A stretch of DNA of 64,000 nucleotides from an uncultured Desulfobacter sp. (GTDB lineage Bacteria; Desulfobacterota; Desulfobacteria; Desulfobacterales; Desulfobacteraceae): assembly GCF_963677125.1 (NCBI RefSeq), contig NZ_OY781882.1, positions 5,974,501 to 6,038,500 on the forward strand, written 5' to 3'. Below are positions 16,594-25,555 of the stretch, piece by piece. The translations under genes were made by a program, and so were the position numbers. The notes under the pieces are model-generated. The model was not told where the DNA came from. It saw only the letters and a program-made list of their open reading frames with translations, and searched no databases. Numbering within the stretch: position 1 is the first letter of the stretch; the number at the start of each line of letters is the position of its first letter.

Positions 16594-17109
16594 ATGACAC
16601 GATTTTTTAATGAAAGTGAACTTGAACAGGTGGCAACCGCAGCGTTGCGGGCTGAGGAAATGGTGTATAATTATTTTAAATTATCCTCCTCCCAATGGCT
16701 TAAAAACAGGTATGATATCAAAACTGCCAGGGATTTGCTCCCCCATGAGCGTGTGGAGGGCCCTTTTGCTCAAGTACTTAAATATGAAGGCCGGCGGCAG
16801 GAACTATCGCTGGGCTCTTCGGTTTTTAGTCTTTATCATGTCTGTATTCAGGATCCGGCAATTATTTTATGTGTTGAAGAACAGCCCCAGATTGGTCTGG
16901 TCCCGTTCCTTTTGTACATCCTGGTTCATGAGCTTGTTCACGTGGTGCGGTTTGCCCGGTTCGAACATCGCTATGAAAACGCCTGTGAAGCAGAGGTGAC
17001 CCTGGAAGAAGAAAAAAAAGTACATGGTATTAGCCGTGATATTATAGCCTCTCAATCCGTGTCAGGTATGCTACAAGTTTTTGAATTTTATGGACAATGG
17101 TATAGATGA
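16594..17109 (+). CDS. Putative zincin-type metalloprotease-like protein
   Basis: 171 aa, not a family I can name. The centre contains HELVHVVRFARFEHR, a canonical HExxH zinc motif within a hydrophobic helix (PFLLYILVHELVHVVRFARF), followed after about 17 residues by acidic residues (ACEAEVTLEEE) that could give the third ligand. No signal peptide is seen; the N-terminus is a charged helix. It stands alone between the bS22-like gene and the fmdB-groESL group. Peptidase activity is a guess from the motif. Confidence 0.7.
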   Translation: MTRFFNESELEQVATAALRAEEMVYNYFKLSSSQWLKNRYDIKTARDLLPHERVEGPFAQVLKYEGRRQELSLGSSVFSLYHVCIQDPAIILCVEEQPQIGLVPFLLYILVHELVHVVRFARFEHRYENACEAEVTLEEEKKVHGISRDIIASQSVSGMLQVFEFYGQWYR

Positions 17110-17150
17110 GGCCAAATAAGAAGATCTTTAAAAATTTTAATAACCCATCC

Positions 17151-17178
17151 TTGACAAGGAAAAAAGACTTATTATTTT
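17151..17178 (+). promoter_or_regulatory. Candidate sigma-70 promoter of fmdB
   Basis: TTGACA at 17151-17156 with TATTTT at 17173-17178, spacing 16 bp, about 70 bp before the fmdB start. The -35 is perfect, the -10 only fair. No HrcA operator (TTAGCACTC inverted repeat) or sigma-32 promoter is visible before groES, so heat control, if any, uses another site. Confidence 0.45.
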
Positions 17179-17249
17179 AGTTTTGTTTTTCAAGCAAGGA
17201 GTCCCGCAAAATAGGCGGTTTCAGCAATTTAGAGGAAGGAAAAACAAAA

Positions 17250-17504
17250 ATGCCGGTTTACGAGTACCAATGCAGCGGGTGCGGACATATAGAAGAGGTT
17301 TTTCAAAAAATTTCGGAGTCCCCCCTGGAAGTTTGTCCCAGGTGCAATGGTAGCCTAAAAAAAATTATTTCCCAAAGCACCTTTCATCTCAAAGGATCCG
17401 GGTGGTATGTAACGGATTACGGCGGAACCAACAGCGGTTCTAAGCCCAAAGAACAGTCATCAGCAAAATCAGAAAAGCCGGCTCCTAAATCAGATTCCAA
17501 GTAG
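17250..17504 (+). CDS. FmdB-family zinc ribbon protein
   Basis: 84 aa. The start MPVYEYQCSGCGHIEEVFQK and the second pair CPRC give the two CxxC knuckles of the FmdB/CxxC_CxxC_SSSS family. The middle GSGWYVTDYGG is typical of the family and the tail is rich in Ser, Lys and Pro. GGAAGG lies upstream of the ATG. Proteins of this family are small putative regulators of unknown action; they often sit before chaperonin genes in deltaproteobacteria, as here (82 bp before groES). Confidence 0.9.
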   Translation: MPVYEYQCSGCGHIEEVFQKISESPLEVCPRCNGSLKKIISQSTFHLKGSGWYVTDYGGTNSGSKPKEQSSAKSEKPAPKSDSK

Positions 17505-17585
17505 ATGGCGATCTGTATAAAGAGCTGACTTACATTCAAAATAAAATTTAATGCTCAACTTTTAATATTAAAGGAGAATTGTATC

Positions 17586-17873
17586 ATGAGTTTCAGACCA
17601 TTGAGCGACAGAATTCTTGTTGAACGTGTTGAAGAAAGTGAAAAAACCAAGGGTGGTATCATCATCCCGGATACAGCAAAGGAAAAACCCGCTGAAGGTA
17701 AAGTCGTTGCAACTGGTAACGGACGCATGGGAGAAGATGGAAAGCTTCTTCCCATGGACGTAAAAGTTGGTGATCGCGTATTGTTTAGTAAGTATGGCGG
17801 CACGGAAGTCAAAATTGAAGGCGTTGATTATCTGATTATGCGCCAGGATGATGTACTCGGCGTTGTTGACTAA
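17586..17873 (+). CDS. groES: Co-chaperonin GroES
   Basis: 95 aa, standard length. MSFRPLSDRILVERVEESE, the mobile loop KTKGGIIIPDTAKEKP, and VLFSKYGGTEVKIEG are the family landmarks. It caps the GroEL chamber in the cytoplasm. AAAGGAG precedes the ATG. groEL follows after 102 bp. Confidence 0.98.
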   Translation: MSFRPLSDRILVERVEESEKTKGGIIIPDTAKEKPAEGKVVATGNGRMGEDGKLLPMDVKVGDRVLFSKYGGTEVKIEGVDYLIMRQDDVLGVVD

Positions 17874-17975
17874 TATTTGTACAACCCCTGAAACTTAAAT
17901 TTTTATTTCAGGGTGTCAGGCTTGAATTAATATATACTTCAATTTAATGAAATAAATCGACGGAGATAAAATACG

Positions 17976-19631
17976 ATGGCTAAAGAAATTAAGTATGATG
18001 CCAAAGCACGTGAAGCAATGCTCAAGGGCGTCCAGGCACTTGCCGACGCAGTAACGGTTACCCTTGGTCCCAAGGGAAGAAACGTTGTAATTGATAAATC
18101 CTGGGGATCTCCCAATGTTACCAAAGACGGCGTCACCGTTGCCAAAGAGATTGATCTTGAAGATAAGTTTGAAAACATGGGCGCTCAGATGGTTAAAGAA
18201 GTCTCTTCAAAAACATCTGATATGGCCGGTGACGGTACCACTACGGCCACCGTTCTTGCTCGGGCCATTTACGAAGAGGGTCAACGGCTGGTTGTTGCCG
18301 GTAACAACCCCATGGGAATTAAAAGAGGTATTGACAAGGCGGTTACCAAAATCATTGAAGGTCTTGGAGAGCTTGCCAAACCCACCAAGGACCAGAATGA
18401 AATCGCCCAGGTCGGCACTATTTCCGCCAACAATGATGAAACCATTGGCAATATCATTGCCGAAGCCATGGATAAAGTAGGCAAAGAGGGTGTTATCACC
18501 GTTGAAGAAGCCAAATCCATGGATACCACCCTTGATGTTGTTGAAGGTATGCAGTTTGACCGCGGATATCTTTCCCCCTATTTCGCAACCGATACCGAAA
18601 AAATGGTTGCAGCCCTGGAAAATCCTTTTGTCCTGATCTGCGATAAAAAAGTCTCTTCCATGAAAGACCTGCTTCCTGTGCTTGAAGAAATTGCAAAAAC
18701 AGGAAAACCCCTTGTCATTGTTGCAGAAGACGTAGAAGGTGAAGCCCTGGCTACGCTGGTTGTGAACAAGCTGCGTGGTACCCTGAATGTGGCTGCGGTT
18801 AAAGCTCCTGGATTCGGCGATAGAAGAAAAGCAATGCTTGAAGATATTGCCATCCTCACCGGTGGTCAGGTTGTATCCGAAGATATCGGTATCAAACTGG
18901 AAAATATTACGCTTCAGGATCTTGGCCAGGCCAAGTCCATCTCCATCGACAAAGACAATACCACTATTGTTGACGGTGCCGGATCCAGAGAAGCCCTTGA
19001 AGGCCGCGTAAAACAGATTCGTGCCCAGATTGATGAAACTTCTTCTGATTATGATCGTGAAAAATTGCAAGAACGTTTGGCCAAACTGGTTGGCGGTGTG
19101 GCTGTAATCAATGTCGGTGCTGCCACTGAAACCGAAATGAAAGAAAAGAAAGCCCGCGTTGAAGATGCATTGAATGCAACCCGTGCAGCTGTTGAGGAAG
19201 GTATCGTGCCTGGCGGCGGCGTGGCATTGGTTAGATGCATTCCTTCCCTTGATTCACTTGACGTGGACGGTGAAGAAAAATTAGGTGTTCAGGTGATTGC
19301 CAAGGCCATTGAGTGGCCCCTGCGCAAAATTGCGGACAATGCAGGCGTCGAAGGGTCTGTTGTCATCAATAAAGTTAAAGAAGGTAGTGGCGCATTTGGA
19401 TACAACGCCAGAACCGACGTATATGAAGACCTTATCGAAGCCGGCGTTATTGATCCTAAGAAAGTGGTTCGTTATGCCCTTCAGAATGCAGCCTCTGTTG
19501 CCTCTGTTATGCTGACTACCGAAGCCATGATTGCTGAAAAACCTGAAGAGAATGCAGGTGGCGGCATGCCTGGCGGAATGCCCGGTGGAATGGGCGGCGG
19601 CATGGGCGGCGGCATGCCCGGTATGATGTAA
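17976..19631 (+). CDS. groEL: Chaperonin GroEL
   Basis: 551 aa, standard length. ATP-binding residues are in LGPKGRNVVIDKSWG and GDGTTTATVLARAI; the apical, intermediate and equatorial domains are all collinear with known GroEL. The C-terminus is the usual Gly/Met tail (GGMPGGMGGGMGGGMPGMM). It folds proteins in the cytoplasm with GroES. The operon ends at the strong terminator at 19689-19723. Confidence 0.99.
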   Translation: MAKEIKYDAKAREAMLKGVQALADAVTVTLGPKGRNVVIDKSWGSPNVTKDGVTVAKEIDLEDKFENMGAQMVKEVSSKTSDMAGDGTTTATVLARAIYEEGQRLVVAGNNPMGIKRGIDKAVTKIIEGLGELAKPTKDQNEIAQVGTISANNDETIGNIIAEAMDKVGKEGVITVEEAKSMDTTLDVVEGMQFDRGYLSPYFATDTEKMVAALENPFVLICDKKVSSMKDLLPVLEEIAKTGKPLVIVAEDVEGEALATLVVNKLRGTLNVAAVKAPGFGDRRKAMLEDIAILTGGQVVSEDIGIKLENITLQDLGQAKSISIDKDNTTIVDGAGSREALEGRVKQIRAQIDETSSDYDREKLQERLAKLVGGVAVINVGAATETEMKEKKARVEDALNATRAAVEEGIVPGGGVALVRCIPSLDSLDVDGEEKLGVQVIAKAIEWPLRKIADNAGVEGSVVINKVKEGSGAFGYNARTDVYEDLIEAGVIDPKKVVRYALQNAASVASVMLTTEAMIAEKPEENAGGGMPGGMPGGMGGGMGGGMPGMM

Positions 19632-19688
19632 TAAATCCTGTGACATCATTGGCGGGTTCACCCGCTTATGATGGGATTTGGTGATATT

Positions 19689-19723
19689 AAGCCCCTTTGT
19701 TTTAAGCAAAGGGGCTTTTTTTT
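19689..19723 (+). terminator. Terminator of groESL
   Basis: AAGCCCCTTTG (19689-19699) pairs perfectly with CAAAGGGGCTT (19707-19717), loop of 7 bases, followed by eight T (19716-19723). Confidence 0.93.
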
Positions 19724-19776
19724 ATTGACGTAATGTCGATGATCGCATATGTATGATTAGCTAAACTTTAAACCTT

Positions 19777-19892
19777 GTGTTTGGGCTGAAAGCTGACCCG
19801 ATGCAAGGTGCAGAAAGATGAGCAAGCTTTTCGTTACCAGGTTTGTAAATGCTTCTGCAACGCCGCAGATGGGTGACTTTCCGCCCGAACAC
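19777..19892. repeat. Long palindromic intergenic repeat (family B), copy 2
   Basis: The arms GTGTTTGGGCTGAAAG and CTTTCCGCCCGAACAC are inverted, with inner pairing CTGACCCGATGCAAGGTGC against CGCCGCAGATGGGTGAC. The sequence AACGCCGCAGATGGG is shared with copy 1 at 3481 and shows common origin. It lies between the groESL terminator and tolQ. Confidence 0.78.
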
Positions 19893-19958
19893 CTTATAGA
19901 TTTATGTCTTCTTATCTGTTATGTTTTCCCAAGTGCCAACATAGTTTAAGGAAAAATT

Positions 19959-20663
19959 ATGACCACTGAATCAGTCGGCCTGTTATATATGCTTACCAAT
20001 GCCGGGCCCGTTGTAAAGTTTATCATGTTGTTGTTGCTGTTTTTTTCTATTATCTCCTGGTCGATCATATTCATAAAATTTCGGTATGTGAGAAACGCGT
20101 TTAGGGATTCGGCTGATTTTACCGAAGTGTTCTGGCAGTGCCGGACGCTGGCCGACGCTTTTTCCAAAGCCAAGGCGCTTCGTTCAGGTCCCCTGGCCCG
20201 GATTTTTATTGCCGCTTACATGGAAGCTTCAAGAACTGAAAGCAAAGAGAACCTTGCAGCAAGGAAGAATACCGGATCAACCTTTCAGGCCATGGGCAGT
20301 GTTAAACGCACCCTTAATCGGGCCATTAATGTGGAAAATCGGCGATTGACTCAGTTGGTGTCTTTTCTTGCAACAGCCGGCAATACCGCTCCTTTTATCG
20401 GTCTGTTTGGTACGGTATGGGGTATCATGAGCACTTTTCAGGGGATCGGGCTCTCCGGGTCTGCCAGCCTTGCCGTTGTTGCACCCGGTATTTCCGAAGC
20501 CCTTGTGGCCACTGCAGCTGGGCTTGCTGTGGCAATACCATCGGTTATCGCATACAATTATTTTAATGATCGCATACGGGTTTTGAATTCAGAACTTCAA
20601 AGTTTCTCATCAGATCTTTTGAATATTATTGAACGAGATGTTCTTAGAAAGCTGGAGGCCTAA
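19959..20663 (+). CDS. tolQ: TolQ proton channel subunit
   Basis: 234 aa, MotA/TolQ/ExbB family. Three transmembrane segments: near residues 18-40, and a pair around VSFLATAGNTAPFIGLFGTV and LVATAAGLAVAIPSVIAYNY, the two that face TolR. With TolR it forms the inner-membrane motor that powers TolA. AAGGA precedes the ATG. It opens the tolQ-tolR-tolA-tolB-pal-cpoB operon; tolR starts directly after its stop. Confidence 0.95.
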   Translation: MTTESVGLLYMLTNAGPVVKFIMLLLLFFSIISWSIIFIKFRYVRNAFRDSADFTEVFWQCRTLADAFSKAKALRSGPLARIFIAAYMEASRTESKENLAARKNTGSTFQAMGSVKRTLNRAINVENRRLTQLVSFLATAGNTAPFIGLFGTVWGIMSTFQGIGLSGSASLAVVAPGISEALVATAAGLAVAIPSVIAYNYFNDRIRVLNSELQSFSSDLLNIIERDVLRKLEA

Positions 20664-21083
20664 ATGCAGCTTGGATCAGGAAATGACCCCTTGATGTCCG
20701 AAATCAACGTAACGCCGTTTGTGGATGTCATGCTGGTTTTATTGATAATTTTTATGGTCACGGCACCCATGATGGTTCAGGGAGTCGACGTTGATTTGCC
20801 CACAGCAACCTCCCAATCATTGCCTACGGATGAACAGAATTTGATTATCTCCATTGATGCTGACATGAAAGTGTATATTAACGATCAGGAGATCAGTGCA
20901 GCGTTCCTGGCAGAAAAGCTTGAAGCGGTCATGGAGAATCTGGATAAGAAAAATGTTTACCTTAAGGCAGATAAAAAGGTCCCTTATGGTGTCGTGGTCA
21001 ATATTATGTCACAGATAAAAACAGCTGGTGTTACCAGCCTTGGTATGATCACCTTGCCCGAAGATGAAAATCAGGCTGGTTAA
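20664..21083 (+). CDS. tolR: TolR motor subunit
   Basis: 139 aa, ExbD/TolR family. The single transmembrane helix contains the essential aspartate: INVTPFVDVMLVLLIIFMVT. The periplasmic domain has the typical DKKNVYLKADKKVPYGVVV segment. It converts proton flow into movement of TolA. Its ATG follows the tolQ stop without a gap. Confidence 0.95.
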   Translation: MQLGSGNDPLMSEINVTPFVDVMLVLLIIFMVTAPMMVQGVDVDLPTATSQSLPTDEQNLIISIDADMKVYINDQEISAAFLAEKLEAVMENLDKKNVYLKADKKVPYGVVVNIMSQIKTAGVTSLGMITLPEDENQAG

Positions 21084-21092
21084 TGACGTCAG

Positions 21093-22064
21093 ATGAATAT
21101 CCGGTCTCAAATCCAAAACAGGCGAAACATTATCAGTGAGCCCCAGAGCATCAGTTATAGAAGATTTTGTCTGGTTTGCTTGATATCTTTTATTTGCCAC
21201 GCACTTTTTTTTATCAGCTTGTTTTTTTTTAATGATTTTCAGTTTTCTGCACCTAAACCCAAGGTTGTGACTGTGGATCTGGTCGCGTTTGCGCCCGGGC
21301 CTGCCAATGCCCAAACTGCCCAAAAATCATCAATTCCGGCTGAACCGCCGTCGAACAACACAGAAACCGTGAACCTTGACGCAGTTTCACAAATTTCAAG
21401 CCAGCCCGATGAGCCCAACGAACCTGAGATCCCAATAATAAAACCCGATGTCAGCTTGAAATCAAAGCCCCGTAATCTAAAAGATCTGATTGCAGACAGA
21501 AAAAAGAAGCCACCCAAAAAAAAGCCGCCAAAAGAAAATCTTGTTGAAAAGAAAAAGAAGCAAGACGCAATCGCCAAGAAAAAGTTAGAACAAGATCTGG
21601 CGAAAGCTAAAAAGGCACAGGCTGAAAAGCGTGAAAAACAGAAGCAAGCCCAGCTTAAAAACGCCCTGGAACGAATGAAGGCTTCTGTTGCCTCAAAAGA
21701 AAACGGTGCCCTCGGCCAAAATTTCAACGGCAATGGGAGTGCGGGAGTTGCCGGTGGCGGAGGTGCTGGAGAAGCCAGTCCTTTGACTCTGTATCAGATG
21801 GTTATCAAGTCTGCCATTGAACAAAATTGGGTGTTCAATGATGCCATGGCCGGACTGAATCAGGATCTTGAAGTACGAATTTTTATAAAAATATTGAAAA
21901 ACGGTGATATCCGGGATATTTCATTTGAAACCCGGTCTGGAAACAATTATCTGGATGAATCTGCTAAAAAGGCTGTACAGAGGGCCAATCCCCTTCCGAA
22001 ATTGCCCAAGGGGATGTTTTCTTACGAGTTGGTACTTGGCTTTTCACCCCGGGGCCTTAAGTAA
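21093..22064 (+). CDS. tolA: TolA, periplasm-spanning link protein
   Basis: 323 aa. An N-terminal transmembrane helix (about residues 28-48) is followed by a Pro/Lys-rich region (KKPPKKKPPKENLVEKKKK), a long Ala/Lys/Gln helix, a Gly-rich hinge (NGNGSAGVAGGGGAG) and a TonB/TolA C-terminal domain (YQMVIKSAIEQNWVF to GMFSYELVLGF). It connects the TolQR motor to TolB and Pal and helps draw in the outer membrane during division. Position between tolR and tolB supports the name where sequence conservation is low. Confidence 0.88.
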   Translation: MNIRSQIQNRRNIISEPQSISYRRFCLVCLISFICHALFFISLFFFNDFQFSAPKPKVVTVDLVAFAPGPANAQTAQKSSIPAEPPSNNTETVNLDAVSQISSQPDEPNEPEIPIIKPDVSLKSKPRNLKDLIADRKKKPPKKKPPKENLVEKKKKQDAIAKKKLEQDLAKAKKAQAEKREKQKQAQLKNALERMKASVASKENGALGQNFNGNGSAGVAGGGGAGEASPLTLYQMVIKSAIEQNWVFNDAMAGLNQDLEVRIFIKILKNGDIRDISFETRSGNNYLDESAKKAVQRANPLPKLPKGMFSYELVLGFSPRGLK

Positions 22065-22088
22065 TTTTATACATAAATAGGTGGTTAT

Positions 22089-23441
22089 ATGATGCAAGGC
22101 AAATATTTTCATGTGCTGTACAAGTCAGTCTGGATATGGGCAATCATAATTCTTATTTCAGCCCAGGCCCATGCAAAGGATTATGATTATATCAGTATTT
22201 CAAACCCGTTTTTAAATAAAACGCCTGTCGCGGTGACGTCGTTTAAGAATTTTAATGGCCATGAGGCTGAGGTTGCTGCAGGCACTAAGGCTGAACAGAT
22301 CCTTAAGGCCGGGCTTGATTTTACAGGTTATTTAAAAATTATGAACCCAACGGCCTTTTTAGCTGATCCTGCAAAATCAGGCATCCAACTGGGTCAGATA
22401 AATTTTAAGAACTGGACCAGTATCGGCGCTGAACTTCTGGTTACAGGTGGCGTTGAAGAACTTGAGGGTCAGGTAAAATTGCAGCTTCGCCTCATGGATA
22501 CCTTTAATACAAAGCTTTTGGTTGGAAAAGTATACAGTGGGTCGGTTACCCAGATCCGTGCCATGGTTCATCGGTTTTGTGCGGAAGTGGCCAAAGCGTT
22601 GACTGGAAATTTTGGGGTTTTTGGATCCAAAATTGCTTTTGTCTCCACCGTAAATGGAAATAAAGAGATCTATTCTTGCGATTTTGACGGATTTAATCCC
22701 CGACAGATCACCTATCATAAAAGTATTTCATTGTCTCCGGCATGGTCCCATGACGGCCGGTGGATAGCTTATGTTTCATATGCCAAGGGAAAACCTGATA
22801 TTTTTATAAAAAATCTCAAAGATAACCTGGGCGCCATTGTAAATTATAAAGGAATTAATATTTCTCCGGACTGGATGCCTGGGAAACTTAATCTTGCGGC
22901 AACGCTAAGTTTTTCAGGGGGTCAACAAATATATTTGTTGACCCGTAAAGGAGAAATTATTAAAAGAGTGACCAAGAGTTGGGGATCCAATGTGTCGCCT
23001 AAATTTTCCCCGGACGGAAAAAAGATCGCCTTTACCTCATCCAGGTCCGGAAATCCACAGATTTATATTCAGGGGCTGGATTCGGAAGATGCCCGGCGTG
23101 TAACATTCTCGGGAAAATACAATACCAGTCCGGCCTGGTCCCCGGACGGAAAAAAAATTGCTTATGTGGGAATTGAAAAAAATAAAATCAATATTTTTGT
23201 TGTATCTGTTGATCCGCATATTGGTAATCCCATGCAATTGACCGCAGCACAGGGTGATAACGAAGATCCATGCTGGTCTCCGGACGGCAGCCTGATTGTC
23301 TTTAAATCCAACAGGAACGGCGGACGGGCGCATTTATTTGTCATGACCGCAGCCGGTACGGATCAGCGTCAGCTTCTATCCATGGCCGGCATTCAAAGTG
23401 AACCGGATTGGTCCGGTGACACTGGTTTCTTAACTGATTAG
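22089..23441 (+). CDS. tolB: TolB periplasmic beta-propeller
   Basis: 450 aa. A signal peptide (VWIWAIIILISAQAHA, cleavage near residue 29) leads to the N-terminal domain and then repeated propeller blades with the SPDGKKIAFTSSRSGNPQIY type of motif, at least five times. TolB binds Pal and, through its N-terminus, TolA. It lies 24 bp after tolA and 48 bp before pal. Confidence 0.95.
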   Translation: MMQGKYFHVLYKSVWIWAIIILISAQAHAKDYDYISISNPFLNKTPVAVTSFKNFNGHEAEVAAGTKAEQILKAGLDFTGYLKIMNPTAFLADPAKSGIQLGQINFKNWTSIGAELLVTGGVEELEGQVKLQLRLMDTFNTKLLVGKVYSGSVTQIRAMVHRFCAEVAKALTGNFGVFGSKIAFVSTVNGNKEIYSCDFDGFNPRQITYHKSISLSPAWSHDGRWIAYVSYAKGKPDIFIKNLKDNLGAIVNYKGINISPDWMPGKLNLAATLSFSGGQQIYLLTRKGEIIKRVTKSWGSNVSPKFSPDGKKIAFTSSRSGNPQIYIQGLDSEDARRVTFSGKYNTSPAWSPDGKKIAYVGIEKNKINIFVVSVDPHIGNPMQLTAAQGDNEDPCWSPDGSLIVFKSNRNGGRAHLFVMTAAGTDQRQLLSMAGIQSEPDWSGDTGFLTD

Positions 23442-23489
23442 GAAACATAAGCAGGGTTGTTGAATTTAAATCAAAAAAGGAGAAGTACG

Positions 23490-24068
23490 ATGAAAAAACA
23501 AGTGTTGATGAATGTTATGATGGCAGTGTTGGTTGCGGGACTTATGACTATGGTCGCCTGTTCAAAGCCAAAGGTGGCAGATCCTGGTACCATGAATCAG
23601 GAACAAAGCGGCGAAACGGATGCCGAACGCGCTGCCCGTCTTGAGGCCGAACGCGCAGCTCGCCTTGAGGCTGAAAGAATCGAAGCACAGCGGCTTGAAG
23701 ATCAACGACAGGCACAGATTATCGAAGCCAAATCCCGCTTTTTAAATCAGAATATTTTATTTGATTATGACAGTTCTGAACTTACCGATCAGGCTAAAAG
23801 CCTGCTGCGGGAAAAAGCGGCCTGGCTGCAGGCCAACCCTTCTGATACTGTCATGATTGAAGGGCATTGTGATGAACGCGGTACCACTGTTTATAATCTG
23901 GCCTTGGGAGAAAGACGTGCCAATGCAGCCAGAAATTATCTTGTCGATTTAGGTGTTTCAGCCCAACGTCTGGGCACAGTCAGCTTTGGGGAAGAAAAAC
24001 CTCTGGATCCGGCACCCACAGAAGCGGCTTATCGCATCAACAGGCGTGCACAGTTTGTGATCAGGTAA
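23490..24068 (+). CDS. pal: Peptidoglycan-associated lipoprotein Pal
   Basis: 192 aa from the ATG at 23490, which has AAAGGAG upstream. A lipoprotein signal ends in MTMVACSKP with Cys at about residue 24. A spacer rich in Glu, Arg and Ala repeats (AERAARLEAERAARLEAER) leads to the OmpA-like domain with FDYDSSELTD and EGHCDERGTTVYNLALGERR, the peptidoglycan-binding signature. It anchors the outer membrane to the cell wall and to TolB. The charged repeat spacer is longer than in E. coli. Confidence 0.95.
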   Translation: MKKQVLMNVMMAVLVAGLMTMVACSKPKVADPGTMNQEQSGETDAERAARLEAERAARLEAERIEAQRLEDQRQAQIIEAKSRFLNQNILFDYDSSELTDQAKSLLREKAAWLQANPSDTVMIEGHCDERGTTVYNLALGERRANAARNYLVDLGVSAQRLGTVSFGEEKPLDPAPTEAAYRINRRAQFVIR

Positions 24069-24120
24069 AAAAGTATAGGCAAGGCACCCTGATGGGGATG
24101 TCTTTATTGGGTTTTTTACA

Positions 24121-24151
24121 GGTACATATAGACGGGATCGTCCGTATGTAC
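24121..24151 (+). other. Hairpin between pal and cpoB
   Basis: GGTACATA with TATGTACC, and ACGG with CCGT inside, form an imperfect hairpin right before cpoB. Only a weak T-run follows, so it may be a partial terminator or processing site within the operon. Confidence 0.5.
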
Positions 24152-24182
24152 CTCATTTAACTAATTTTGGATTTCGTATCAA

Positions 24183-25028
24183 ATGAAACCTTTGTGTTTT
24201 TATCCCTGCCTTGCAGCCATCGTTTTGATAGCGGGCTGCATAGCACCCAATCAGTATGAGGCCCTGGAGACCCGGGTGGCCGTTATAGAACAGAATAACA
24301 GCCGTCGGAATAGGCTTGATCAGACAAAGACAGACGATTTTGGACACCTTAAACAACAGGTAGATGATTTTTCCAAAATCACCCGCGAGAATTATGCTGA
24401 AGTGAAGTATGATATTCAGTCGTTAAAGGACGATTTCCACAAAATTCAGGGACAGCTCGAAGAGGTGCGTTTCAAGTTCGGTATAACTGGTCAGGAACGT
24501 CAGGAAAGTCTGGAAAAAAGACTGGAGCGCTTGGATAATGCCATTTCCAGAAATTATGAAAAGGTGATTGCCCTGGAAAAATACATGGGGTTTGAACCCA
24601 GTGTGTCAGGATCAAAAGACCAAAATGATGATTCTGTATCCGGTGAGATGAAGGATACCGAGGATGGTCTGTACGGCCACGCAAAAAAATTGTTTGACCA
24701 GGGCGACTTGGAAAGCGCTAAGATTCAATTTGAAAATTTTATCAAAAAATACCCGGATTCCAAAAACGCCGACAATGCAAGGTTCTGGATCGCCGATTCT
24801 TATTATGCTGAAAAGTGGTATGAAAAGGCCATTTTGGAATATCAGAAAGTGCTAGAAAATTATCCGAATTCAAATAAAAATGCAGCCGCCCGACTTAAAC
24901 AAGGATACGCATTTGCAGCCCTTGGTGAAAAGGCTAATGCAAGACTGATTCTCAAAGAGCTGATCACGCGGTATCCCAATTCCCAGGAAGCCAAGTATGC
25001 CAAGGAAAAGCTTAAAAATCTCAATTGA
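24183..25028 (+). CDS. cpoB: CpoB (YbgF), TPR coordinator of Tol-Pal
   Basis: 281 aa. A lipoprotein-like signal (CLAAIVLIAGCIAPNQ) precedes an N-terminal coiled coil (residues about 25-130) and three TPR repeats (GLYGHAKKLFDQGDLESAKI, ARFWIADSYYAEKWYEKAI, AARLKQGYAFAALGEKANAR). CpoB links peptidoglycan synthesis to outer-membrane constriction. The E. coli protein has an ordinary signal peptide; the lipobox Cys here suggests a lipidated form, as in several deltaproteobacteria. It is the last gene of the tol-pal operon. Confidence 0.9.
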   Translation: MKPLCFYPCLAAIVLIAGCIAPNQYEALETRVAVIEQNNSRRNRLDQTKTDDFGHLKQQVDDFSKITRENYAEVKYDIQSLKDDFHKIQGQLEEVRFKFGITGQERQESLEKRLERLDNAISRNYEKVIALEKYMGFEPSVSGSKDQNDDSVSGEMKDTEDGLYGHAKKLFDQGDLESAKIQFENFIKKYPDSKNADNARFWIADSYYAEKWYEKAILEYQKVLENYPNSNKNAAARLKQGYAFAALGEKANARLILKELITRYPNSQEAKYAKEKLKNLN

Positions 25029-25058
25029 GTGCGTTTTCCCGGGCTATGAAAATGGAAT

Positions 25059-25553
25059 ATGAAAATTATAGGCATTGACCCCGGTCTTGCCGGAACAGGC
25101 ATCGGGGTCATTGAAGGAGAAGGCCGTCGTATTGACGGCTATTCCTTTGGCAGCATCTCCACAAATGCCGGTGAATCAACGCCGGTTAGACTAAATCAAA
25201 TATATTGTAAAACCAAATCTTTTTTACTTGATCAACAGCCGGACCTTGTTGTTATTGAAGATATTTACTCACTTGAAAAATATCCGGGATCAGGTATTAT
25301 GTTGGGAAAAGTCTCAGGTGTGTTGCTTCTGGCGGCCTTTAAAGCGGGAGTGCAGATTCGCGAGGTGGCAGTCAGAGAAGTTAAAAAAGTGATTTCGGGC
25401 AATGGCAGTGCGGATAAGTGTCAGGTGGAACGTGCCGTGCGTCACTTGCTGAATCACCATGAGCCCATTCGTCCTTTCCACGCATCGGATGCGTTGGGAA
25501 TGGCATTAACCGGACTTTTTCGATATGGGGGGGATTGGGGTAAGAAAATTTAA
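25059..25553 (+). CDS. ruvC: Holliday junction resolvase RuvC
   Basis: 164 aa. The four acidic active-site residues are visible: D in GIDPGLAGTGIG, E in VVIEDIYS, and the pair in PFHASDALGMAL. It cuts four-way junctions held by RuvAB. ruvA starts 3 bp after its stop, and ruvB overlaps ruvA, so ruvCAB is one operon. Confidence 0.96.
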   Translation: MKIIGIDPGLAGTGIGVIEGEGRRIDGYSFGSISTNAGESTPVRLNQIYCKTKSFLLDQQPDLVVIEDIYSLEKYPGSGIMLGKVSGVLLLAAFKAGVQIREVAVREVKKVISGNGSADKCQVERAVRHLLNHHEPIRPFHASDALGMALTGLFRYGGDWGKKI

Positions 25554-25555
25554 AT

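Noticed and set aside
17505..17585. Looked for an HrcA/CIRCE operator before groES
   Set aside because: No TTAGCACTC inverted repeat is present here or before fmdB.
18207..19070. 287-codon open frame antisense to groEL
   Set aside because: It is Gly/Phe/Asn-rich mirror sequence of a highly biased gene, with no ribosome site; the sense strand is plainly groEL.
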